Of a stretch of DNA of 64,000 nucleotides, positions 22,921 to 31,739 are shown piece after piece. This stretch comes from Lineus longissimus (taxonomy: Eukaryota; Nemertea; Pilidiophora; Heteronemertea; Lineidae), in NCBI RefSeq assembly GCF_910592395.1, contig NC_088309.1, forward strand, positions 22,072,599-22,136,598. The letters run 5' to 3'. Below the pieces are notes generated by a model. The model had not been told where the DNA came from. It did no database searches and saw only the letters and a program-made list of their open reading frames with translations. The position numbers were made by a program, and so were the translations under genes. The stretch's first letter is position 1, and each line of letters opens with the position of its first letter.

Positions 22921-22926
22921 TTTATT
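22921..22926 (-). terminator. polyadenylation signal AATAAA for the neuropeptide gene
   Basis: tttatt on the plus strand is AATAAA on the minus strand, about 580 nt after the precursor stop codon. Confidence 0.45.
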
Positions 22927-23506
22927 GACAAAATAAATGTTACAGTCTCACACAACCACCACCATGTTATACAATGTAAAAGTTTCATGTGAATTCAGGT
23001 GGCCAGACTCTACACGTCTTGACATTAGTCCAGTCTTTCAATTTGATGGAGAGGTTACGAAGCTTAAAGCGGACGACATGTTACACTGACGAACGGGTAC
23101 GGTGACTTTTTTTCTACTGAGCCGCACTGAAAGATTCTGTTGAAATAGAAGTGTCGCCAGTTGTTCTCTATGTTCTAATCCCGTAATGCGTTCCAATGTT
23201 CATTATACGGCCCTGTTAATCATTGAAACGCAGGTATCTCAAATAGTCGCCGCTATTGTGGCGGTCGGGAAACTGATAGTTCACATTTCGATAGCAATTT
23301 AAATATGCAGGCGAGTGGTAAATTCGTATTAACAGTAAGAAACAACAACATTTGAATACACTGGAATAGTTAGTGCAGTCCTCTATAGATACACAGGACG
23401 CCCTCAAAACAACCCATTTTCTATAAGTAAAACCTTGGGTACTCTAGTTATTATCGAAGTAAGGCAGCTCGACTGTCTGTTTGTCCTCATTTCCCGCAAA
23501 CCAAAC

Positions 23507-24506
23507 TTAATAATACACTGGAGTATCATGTTCAACCTCGTCGGCTCCATCCCTCTTCCCTCTTGTGCGGGACCTCCATCTTGTGAAAGATCCGAACGGC
23601 CTCTTTTCAATGATGTCATCAGTATCATCCTCCGTTGGAAAGCTCCGTGTGTTCGGTCGTGTGAAAGACCCAAATGGTCGTTTCTCCATATCGTCACCTT
23701 CACGCTTTTGATAGCTTCTTGGCAGGGAGAAGGAACCAAATGGTCTCTTATCTACTTCATTATCGTCGTCTCTCTTTGTGTTCCAACGCGGCCGGGAGAA
23801 GGAACCAAATGGTCTCTTTTCGACTTCATTATCGTCGTCTCTCTTTGTGTTCCAACGCGGCCGGGAGAAGGAACCAAATGGTCTCTTTTCGACTTCATTA
23901 TCGTCGTCTCTCTTTGTGTTCCAGCGTGGCCGGGAGAAGGAACCAAATGGTCTCTTTTCGACGTCATTATCGTCGTCTCTCTTTGTGTTCCAGCGTGGCC
24001 GGGAAAAGGAACCAAATGGTCGTTTTTCTACGTCTTCATCCTCCCTTTTGTTAAACGATCGCGGCCTTGAGAAAGACCCGAACGGTTTCTTACTGAGAAC
24101 CTTAGAAAGTGATCCAAAGGGTTTCTTCATACGACTGGTAAACCCTCCAAATGGTCTCTTTGATAATCCCGATATAATGGAACCAAATGGTCGTTTCATT
24201 TGCCCGGTCATTGAACCGAACGGGCGCTTCTGGAGCTTTCTGGTGAAGGAACCAAATGGACGTTTGTGGAATCCGCCCGTGAGTGACCCAAATGGCCTCT
24301 TCGATAACTTTCGAGTGAATGATCCGAACGGTCTTTTGTCGTAGGAATGCAAGACGCCGTCATCATCTCCATTATCGTTATGCTCCCCCTGCTTCAGTGC
24401 AAGATAAAGCATGTTGTTTCCTTCGTCATCCGGACTCCCTCCATCGCCCTCGTCCCCCGCGTTGGCATCGTATGCGGCACGCTTCGACTCAATACGGCGA
24501 TCCATT
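23507..24506 (-). CDS. neuropeptide precursor exon 3 with the repeated peptides
   Basis: Contains the fifteen PFG peptides and the stop at 23509-23507. Four 69-bp units encoding PFGSFSRPRWNT-KR plus an acidic spacer and KR are almost identical at DNA level (about 23750-24030), a sign of recent unequal exchange or gene conversion within the exon. Long frames on the plus strand are antisense shadows of this repetition. Confidence 0.92.
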
Positions 24507-26173
24507 CTGAAATATGGAATGTTTAAATAAGGATGGGCAAGTTAAAAAGTGTGTGTTATTTATTTTTTATATTTTATTCATTCCAGTGACGCAGTCACTA
24601 CAGAAACCGCTTTGGTTTTGTTCATGAAATACATGTAAACTGATACGTGTCTCCATCAGGGGATTCACAAAAAGCTCATCCTATACTATGACAAAATGCA
24701 GACTTTTCATCTTATTTGCCTATTCTTGATAATTCTCTTATCAAAATATGCATTACAAAGCCATCGGCACGTCTCAACCCTGCTCACATCATCGGCAAAT
24801 CATTGCAAATTATGAATGACTTTGCAATCATGATCCACATTTACTCAGAGCAAATCTGCATCTATTTGGTATTCGAAGCCATGTGGGCGCGGTTACAAAG
24901 GATCTTCAGTTTTTTTAGGTAAATGGAAATTGTGCTGGAGTGAATGACGGCGAGGAAGGTAAATCTGCGCCTGCGACACTGTGTCCGGGGGCAAAGGACG
25001 CACTGAAACCTTTGGCGAGGAATGTCTTGTGTGTCTCTCTCGAACTACTAAAACCTTGATATGTACAAGGGCATGACACTCTTTTCAAGGGGACAGTTAA
25101 AACTCTTACAGTTGTTATCGCACAGTGCCCAATCTACTGTCTACTTACAATTCATCCAGCAGTTTGTAGTAATCTGGCTCATCCTCTCTTTTGATATCGG
25201 AGACTCGGACATGCTCCTCCCGGGTGGCGGGTGGGCGCCTAGCTGATCCGTGTTTTCCCACGGGTTTCGTGATGCTTCCAAACACCCGCTTGTCTTCACT
25301 CCCGAAAGAGTTCTCGCCATCGTCTACGGACCGCTCTACTCTTTTTATATCAACACCAGAATCTAGAAAGAACAATTTACTTTTTAATAAATGTTTGGTA
25401 ATCATGGTGTTATTAAGGTTGTAAATCTTGTCCTATAATGAAATGCGTTCGCCGCTCTTACCTCGGAGAATCATTCTCCAAAGGATTACACCGTTAGGAC
25501 TTGGTCGTGTTTTCGGGTGCCAATACGATTTGGAACTAATTGGGTTAATCAATCTCTGGTGACTCTGTCTTCGACCAAGGCGATGTATTTTTCCCAAGTT
25601 ACTGTCAACTTAAATGGGGTATTTTGCACAAGCATAAAGGCACCTAGCACCAAACCCCCGTTTGACGAAGGGCGAGGCTTTGGAGTTGTACATGAACGTA
25701 CTCTCTTAATAGTATCAGTATACGACAGTCGGGTCGTTTGGTCGTTTGGGACAGTACAGTCCCCTGCCACGATATTAGCATTGTGTTTGAATTGCTTTGT
25801 AAATATATAATGGACAATAAGCTGATTTATGGACGATGACACTATGTGTGTTTCCATGGTAATACAGATCATAAATGCCAATGAAGCCTTCAATCGGTCA
25901 CCAGGTAACACTATTTCATCAATTGATCAATTGATGTTATGTATAATAATGAATCTATCACATAATGGCGAAGACCCCAAAGCCCAAGGCCCACCGCATT
26001 ACCGTCTGGAACATTTCAATACTTAATGCTGCGAGGCAACTCAAAGTTGAGTTGCCCTCTCCTTTGCGCGCGAGTGCGGCAGGTTTACCTGTTTGTATTT
26101 TTTCTTGAAACGTTAGGCGACTGATCAGAAGGAGCTGTAAAGACAGCAGCACGATATTCGGCAGCACTCTCAT
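23507..26173 (-). CDS. PFGSF neuropeptide precursor (three coding exons)
   Basis: Coding exons 26173-26089, 25362-25149 and 24506-23507 join in phase (1299 nt, 432 aa). Exon 1 encodes an initiator Met and a signal peptide (MRVLPNIVLLSLQLLLISR...). Exon 2 carries KR-VFGSITKPV-GK, an amidation-competent peptide, and ends DYYKLLDEL. Exon 3 holds, from residue 159 on, fifteen peptides starting PFGS or PFGG, each preceded by KR or KK. Examples are PFGSFTRKLS, PFGSLTGGFH, four copies of PFGSFSRPRWNT and a final PFGSFTRWRSRTR-GKR. Acidic spacers (DDDNEVE type) separate the later copies. This is the architecture of a prohormone cleaved by PC2-like convertases in the regulated secretory pathway. The pattern x-F-G-S-F-T-R resembles NPLP1-type peptides (x-V/I-G-S/T-L-A-R), but I cannot assign a family. 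An acceptor (tatcttcag) just before the ATG implies an upstream leader exon. Confidence 0.92.
25149..25362 (-). CDS. neuropeptide precursor exon 2
   Basis: The acceptor is ttctttctag and the donor GAATT|GTAAGT. The join to exon 3 (tttcag|AATGGATCG) gives ..DEL-MDRR.. in frame. It carries the lone VFGS peptide at residues 55-63, followed by GK. Confidence 0.85.
25917..25936. repeat. perfect 20-bp palindrome
   Basis: catcaattgatcaattgatg equals its own reverse complement. It lies in intron 1 of the neuropeptide gene. Confidence 0.85.
26035..26056. repeat. 10-bp stem hairpin in the neuropeptide gene
   Basis: ggcaactcaa, ag, ttgagttgcc form a perfect inverted repeat with a two-base centre, 33-54 nt into intron 1 from the donor. 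Confidence 0.85.
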
Positions 26174-26179
26174 CGTTAT
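26089..26179 (-). CDS. neuropeptide precursor exon with start codon and signal peptide
   Basis: The exon begins at 26179 after a pyrimidine tract and AG (26181-26180). Six leader bases precede the ATG at 26173. The donor is CAG|GTAAAC at 26089/26088. It encodes 28 residues plus one base. Confidence 0.85.
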
Positions 26180-26254
26180 CTGAAGATAGAGAAATTACGA
26201 CAACATAACAACATGAGTAATTCTTTACAGTGATAGTTGTATGTGACGAAGAGA

Positions 26255-28490
26255 AGGTTTAAACGCATGTAGAGAAGGCAGTAAATGAATAAAAGAAGGT
26301 TGTTACGTAAGTACAGGAAGTAGTAGGTTAAGAAAAGAAGCTTGTAACGTAAGTAGAGAAGTGGTAAGTTAAGAAAAGAAGCTTGTAACGTAAGTAGAGA
26401 AGTAGTAGGTGAAGAAAAGAAGCTTGTAACGTAAGTAGAGGAAGTAGCAGGTTAAGAAAAGAAGCTTGTAACGTAAGTAGAGAAGTAGTAAGTTAAGAAA
26501 AGAAGCTTGTAACATAAGTAGAGAAGTAGTAAGTTAAGAAAAGAAGCTTGTAACGTAAGTAGAGAAGTAGTAAGTTAAGAAAAGAAGCTTGTAACGTAAG
26601 TAGAGAAGTAGTAGGTGAAGAAAAGAAGCTTGTAACGTAAGTAGAGGAAGTAGCAGGTTAAGAAAAGAAGCTTGTAACGTAAGTAGAGAAGTAGTAAGTT
26701 AAGAAAAGAAGCTTGTAACGTAAGTAGAGAAGTAGTAAGTTAAGAAAAGAAGCTTGTAACGTAAGTAGAGGAAGTGGTTTGTTAAGAAAAGAAGCTTGTA
26801 ACATAAGTAGAGAAGTAGTAAGTTAAGAAAAGAAGCTTGTAACGTAAGTAGAGAAGTAGTAAGTTAAGAAAAGAAGCTTGTAACATAAGTAGAGAAGTAG
26901 TAAGTTAAGAAAAGAAGCTTGTAACGTAAGTAGAGGAAGTGGTTTGTTCAGAAAAGAAGCTTGTAACGTGAGTAGAGAAGTTGTAGGTTAAGAAAAGAAG
27001 CTTGTAACGTTAGTAAAGAAGTAGTAAGTCAAGAAAAGAAGCTTGTAACGTAAGTAGAGAAGTAGTAAGTTAAGAAAAGAAGCTTGTAACGTAAGTAGAG
27101 AAGTAGTAAGTTAAGAAAAGAAGCTTGTAACATAAGTAGAGAAGTAGTAAGTTAAGAAAAGAAGCTTGTAACGTAGGTAGAGGAAGTGGTTTGTTAAGAA
27201 AAGAAGCTTGTAACGTGAGTAGAGAAGTTGTAGGTTAAGAAAAGAAGCTTGTAACGTTAGTAAAGAAGTAGTAAGTCAAGAAAAGAAGCTTGTAACGTAA
27301 GTTGAGGAAGTGGTAAGTTAAGAAAAGAAGCTTGTAACGTTAGTACAGAAGTAGTAGGTTAAGAAAAGAAGCTTGTAACGTAAGTAGTGGAAGTAGTAGG
27401 TTAAGAAAAGTAGCTTGTAACGTTAGTAGAGAAGTAGTAGGTTAAGAAGAGAAGCTTGTAACGTAAGAAGTGGAAGTAGTAGGTTAAGAAAAGAAGCTTG
27501 TAACGTTAGTAGAGAAGTAGTAGGTTAAGAAAAGAAGGTTGTTACGTAAGTAGAGGAAGTGGTAGGCTAAGAAAAGAAGCTTGTAACGTTAGTACAGAAG
27601 TAGTAGGTTAAGAAAAGAAGCTTGTAACGTAAGTAGAGGAAGTAGTAGGTTAAGAAAAGAAGCTTGTAACGTTAGTAGAGAAGTGGTAAGTTAAGAAAAG
27701 AAGCTTGTAACGTAAGTAGAGAAGTGGTAAGTTAAGAAAAGAAGCTTGTAACGTTAGTAGAGAAGTAGTAAGTTAAGAAAAGAAGCTTGTAACGTTAGTA
27801 GAGAAGTAGTAAGTTAAGAAAAGAAGCTTGTAACGTAAGTAGAGGAAGTGGTTAGTTAAGAAAAGAGCTAGTAACGTTAGTACAGCAGTAGTAGGTTAAG
27901 AAAAGAAGCTTGTAACGTAAGTAGAGAAGTAGTAAGTTAAGAAAAGAAGCTTGCAACGTAAGTAGAGAAGTAGTAAGTTAAGAAAAGAAGCTTGTAACGT
28001 AAGTAGAGAAGTAGTAAGTTAAGAAAAGAAGCTTGCAACGTAAGTAGAGGATGTAGTAGGTTAAGAAAAGAAGCTTGTAACATTAGTAGAGAAGTGGTAA
28101 GTGAAGAAAGGAAGCTTGTAACGTAAGTTGAGGAAGTGGTAAGTTAAGAAAAGAGGCTTGTAGCGTAAGTAGAGAAGTGGTAAGTTAAGAAAAGAAGCTT
28201 GCAACGTAAGTAGAGGATGTAGTAGGTTAAGAAAAGAAGCTTGTAACATTAGTAGAGAAGTGGTAAGTTAAGAAAAGAAGCTTGTAACGTAAGTTGAGGA
28301 AGTGGTAAGTTAAGAAAAGAGGCTTGTAGCGTAAGTAGAGAAGTGGTAAGTTAAGAAAAGAAGCTTGTAACGTAAGTTGAGGAAGTGGTAAGTTAAGAAA
28401 AGAAGCTTGTAACGTAAGTAGAGAAGTAGTAAGTTAAGAAAAGAAGCTTGTAACATAAGTAGAGAATGTGATTGGTTGTGAAAAGAAGTT
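26255..28490. repeat. 41-bp minisatellite array, roughly 50-55 copies
   Basis: The unit is about 41 bp (42 with a gaggaagtgg variant) and includes gaagcttgtaacgtaagtag and taagttaagaaaa. Almost every unit carries AAGCTT (a HindIII site) and GTAAGT. Variants form higher-order blocks: the ggtttgtt..gtgagtag block recurs about 247 bp apart (26941 and 27188), the gcttgcaacg block 166 bp apart (28031 and 28197), and the ggtgaag block 205 bp apart (26409 and 26614), i.e. 6, 4 and 5 units. It sits upstream of the neuropeptide start exon, probably in its 5'-leader intron. Confidence 0.97.
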
Positions 28491-30291
28491 TGTACCGCAG
28501 AAAATGTCGTTGACCAAGTATCGAACTAATGAATAAGCACGTACATATTTGTATACGATAATTGAGACTGGAAATTTCAGGACAAATTATTTGATCGCAC
28601 ATTAGAACCCATGGGAGAAAATCGCTATTCGTACAAGATATTCCTAACCCAATTGTTAAAAAGTCGATGTTTTAGGAATAGCTTCCTTTGAAGTAAATAC
28701 AAACGTGCGGTTCCTAGATCCTGAACTGTGTTAGGAAACTGTACATAAAAGTCTCTCCTTCGGGGTAGTAATTCATTTCCTGCTTTTACGCTCAGTTTGT
28801 GTGATTTTCACGAGATTATTCACAACAATGGAAGACTTTCTCACGTTCGCACCATCAGGTTCGATATATTGTACGTTCGACTGGTTATTTACCGATTGGG
28901 TTACGCCAAGGCAAATCCGGAAGGTCGTGTGAAAACTAGGTAAAATCTGGAGAGATCATAAGATGTATCGAGCGGCTTCGATCTTTCTCAGACCGCCCAA
29001 TGGTTATTATTGTTGGTAAATGGGACACAGTACGATGGGTATATGCTAGTAAGAGGCAATTTATCTCACAGGGACATCTATTGTGTCCCGACCTATTGTT
29101 GACCTACAGGGCTTTAATTTCCTGGAACGGAATCCTTTGTCAAAACTTCGTAAAAGTTGCATCTCCCGGGATACTGGCGTCTGGCAGAAGTGCATACACA
29201 TACAGACTCAATGAAGAGGAGGTAACCACAAAGCTAATGTTATCTTACAGTTTGTGACTAAATCTTTGTAGATATCTTATTGGTCATGGTTCATGTGTTG
29301 CGTAATCAGTTTACCTCCACTATAAGGTGAAAAAGAACGAGCTTTTGCTTAATGTTTTCAACGTAAATCACTCCTTGTAGTCCTGTAACTTCAAATGAGT
29401 GCCATTGCGACACCATATTGAAACAATACCTCTGACATACTCAACGACAATGAGGATAGGGTAGCTAGACCAAGGACGAATATCCTTAATGATATTGTGG
29501 TTAACATGATCAGCCTAAGAACCAAGTCAATCAATGCCGAGAGTGGTCAATGGAGGATCGGTACCCAAAAAGCATACAACCATTCGACCAGATCCCGATT
29601 CATCATTCGGAACCCCTCACCCTACTACATACAAAATGGTGCAGTTACATTACGAAAGCCCCACATATTCTTCCAATAAATTGAATTTTATATTACATTG
29701 TATTCACATAAATATAATCATTTTTGAAGTATCAATAGCAACATGTGTTTCGGGAAGATAAAGGTGATAGGAGCAGGAATTGGAAAACTCCCATACTATC
29801 TTTTCACTTTCATAAGGTCAGTCAGTTTACCATGAAATAAAGGCAATTTTTTGCAATCACCTTTCAAAATTATTCACAATTTCATGGACATTGAATACTC
29901 CAGGGTAGATTGCTTGAATAAGCGTGTCGACTGTACTTTTACATCATGAGAAACTCATATCGCACGTTGAAAGATTGATAAGTTAAAATCGCCGAAAATA
30001 TTTATGCAAATCAACTATTTGTTAGAGAAGTAGGGTACCGTACCATGCCTACGTAAATGAAACAAGAACCAAATGGGTTACCGAGACTTTGACAAAAAAG
30101 TGCATGCCAATATAGAGTTGTTTGTACCGCGACTCAATTGACCTTATAAACGAGAAAATAGAGTGTTGTAGGCGACAGATCGTATAGTGACCATGCAGAG
30201 TTAACTGAACGGTTCACACCAATGGAGGGAGTAGGACTGATGTAACCCATACCTTTTCGGAATTACTGATACATTTTCTGACCTGCTGACA
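28491..30291. other. region between the minisatellite and SLC35G
   Basis: No supported coding sequence. The leader exon and promoter of the minus-strand neuropeptide gene may lie here, since splicing into 26179 needs an upstream exon, but I could not place it. The right end must contain the SLC35G promoter; no TATA box was evident. Confidence 0.4.
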
Positions 30292-31452
30292 ATGTTGAAG
30301 GACAAATTAAAAAAAGTAAAGGGCATTGGCTTCGCGCTTCTATCCTCTTTCTTTTTGGCGTTGGGATGTATACAGCTGAAATTCATCCAGGATGACGTAT
30401 CGCTGATAGAATACCTTACAATCAGAGCGACTCTAATAGCGGTGATCACGCTACCGGTCGTGCTGATCAAAAAGGAGCCTTTCTTTGTAAATGACAAGTG
30501 GGTCTGGGCAGCATGTGTCCTCGACTTGTTAGTGAAGTCTTGTTTTTCCCTCGCTCTTATCAACATGAACTTCGCCGACACATGCGCCATTTTCTTTTTG
30601 CAGCCAGTATTTGTTGGGATCATTGGAGTTCTATTTTATAAGGAGCGTTGTGGAATATTTGGAACCATTGCAACTATAGCCGCAGTGATGGGAGTGTTCT
30701 TAGTCACCCAACCTGTTTCAGTCTTTAGAATCATGCAGTTACCAACAAACGGTAGTAATGGGCTATATAATTCCACCCAAAACAGACGAATGGGTGAGAT
30801 AAATTCGATGCATGCGGAAGAAAGGTTTCCCTCTTCTTTGGAAGATGAAAACAGAAATCGCTCGTATCTTGTTCGTGAGATAAATGGCGTTGAACAAATC
30901 AATCAATTTGATGATGTTAAGATATATGTGTCGAAGTGGCTGGCTTCGTTGGTTGCCCTATCAGCGGCCATCTTCAGTGCATTTGGAACTCACTGTTCTA
31001 AAAAGTGTGTGCGTGAGTTCGGACTCGGTACCATCATCTTTCAGTTCAAGTTTGTGTTATCCATATGTGGTGTTTGCCTCATGGTCATAACGAACGAGCT
31101 TGATATGAACTTCACATCGGCGACCTGGTGCCACCTCATAGCCTCAAGTGCAGGTTGTTGGGCTGGGTTTGTATTCTATTTCCTCGCACTGAGGAGTGAG
31201 AGGACTTCAATTGTGTCAGTTGCGAGGACCAGTGAGATTCCCGTGGCCTATCTCTTGGATATTATCTTCCTATCTTACCCAGTGAACATCATCAGTATTA
31301 CGGGGGCTTTTATCATAGCTGGATCCGCTTGCGCATGTGCCTGGCTTCGCCTCCGGCAGGATGGTGACAGTGACCTAAAGCCTTTGGGTGACGAAGAATG
31401 CGAGGCAGTTAAGACGTTCAATGAATCCCTTGACCAAAAAACGCAACTTTGA
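30292..31452 (+). CDS. SLC35G: SLC35G-type (EamA/DMT superfamily) membrane transporter
   Basis: A single exon of 386 codons from ATG at 30292 to TGA. Ten hydrophobic segments are visible at about residues 11-30, 41-60, 71-91, 96-117, 121-140, 214-232, 246-266, 278-299, 306-326 and 331-352. This is the two-times-five-helix EamA layout of the drug/metabolite transporter superfamily. A conserved basic-aromatic end of helix 4 (FFLQPVFVGIIGVLFYKER) matches the SLC35G group. The loop between the halves (141-213) is long, hydrophilic and Asn/Glu-rich, probably cytosolic. The C-terminal tail is acidic. The substrate cannot be read from sequence; SLC35G members are poorly characterised organic-anion carriers. 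Being intronless fits either a retroposed gene or the simple structure of some family members. An AATAAA lies 280 nt after the stop. Confidence 0.85.
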   Translation: MLKDKLKKVKGIGFALLSSFFLALGCIQLKFIQDDVSLIEYLTIRATLIAVITLPVVLIKKEPFFVNDKWVWAACVLDLLVKSCFSLALINMNFADTCAIFFLQPVFVGIIGVLFYKERCGIFGTIATIAAVMGVFLVTQPVSVFRIMQLPTNGSNGLYNSTQNRRMGEINSMHAEERFPSSLEDENRNRSYLVREINGVEQINQFDDVKIYVSKWLASLVALSAAIFSAFGTHCSKKCVREFGLGTIIFQFKFVLSICGVCLMVITNELDMNFTSATWCHLIASSAGCWAGFVFYFLALRSERTSIVSVARTSEIPVAYLLDIIFLSYPVNIISITGAFIIAGSACACAWLRLRQDGDSDLKPLGDEECEAVKTFNESLDQKTQL

Positions 31453-31648
31453 CGAAATCATAGTGCGAGGACCAAGTATGTATTTCTTATCAAAGATTTG
31501 GGAGGCTCGGATTCCGTATTCTCATCAAATTAGAAGAAGTTTCGTTTATTGGAGCATGGCGAATAGAGGCAAGATATTTGACAATGATTCTGTAGTTTCT
31601 GTCGACAACGATAGTTTCGTTTTCATGCTAAAGGCGGCCGCCTCATTC

Positions 31649-31663
31649 CCCCCCCCCCCCCCA
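31649..31663 (+). repeat. poly-C run in the SLC35G 3' UTR
   Basis: An uninterrupted run of about 14 C lies between the stop codon and the polyadenylation signal. Its length may be uncertain because such runs are error-prone in assemblies. Confidence 0.7.
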
Positions 31664-31731
31664 TCGTGGTTTACCCGTGTTGCCACCACTACTGGCAAGC
31701 AAATAATTGCCTATAGTCTGTAACATGTCAC

Positions 31732-31737
31732 AATAAA
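31732..31737 (+). terminator. polyadenylation signal AATAAA for SLC35G
   Basis: AATAAA is followed within about 20 nt by a T/G-rich element (tgcatgtttatttt), a normal cleavage and polyadenylation context. Confidence 0.75.
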
Positions 31738-31739
31738 TC

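Noticed and set aside
23435-24344. Repetitive frames of 211, 188 and 126 codons on the plus strand
   Set aside because: Antisense to the tandem peptide repeats of the neuropeptide exon; no start context or signal sequence.
26255-28490. CRISPR-like array
   Set aside because: There are no unique spacers: the whole 41-bp unit repeats with point variants, and the genome is eukaryotic. It is a minisatellite.
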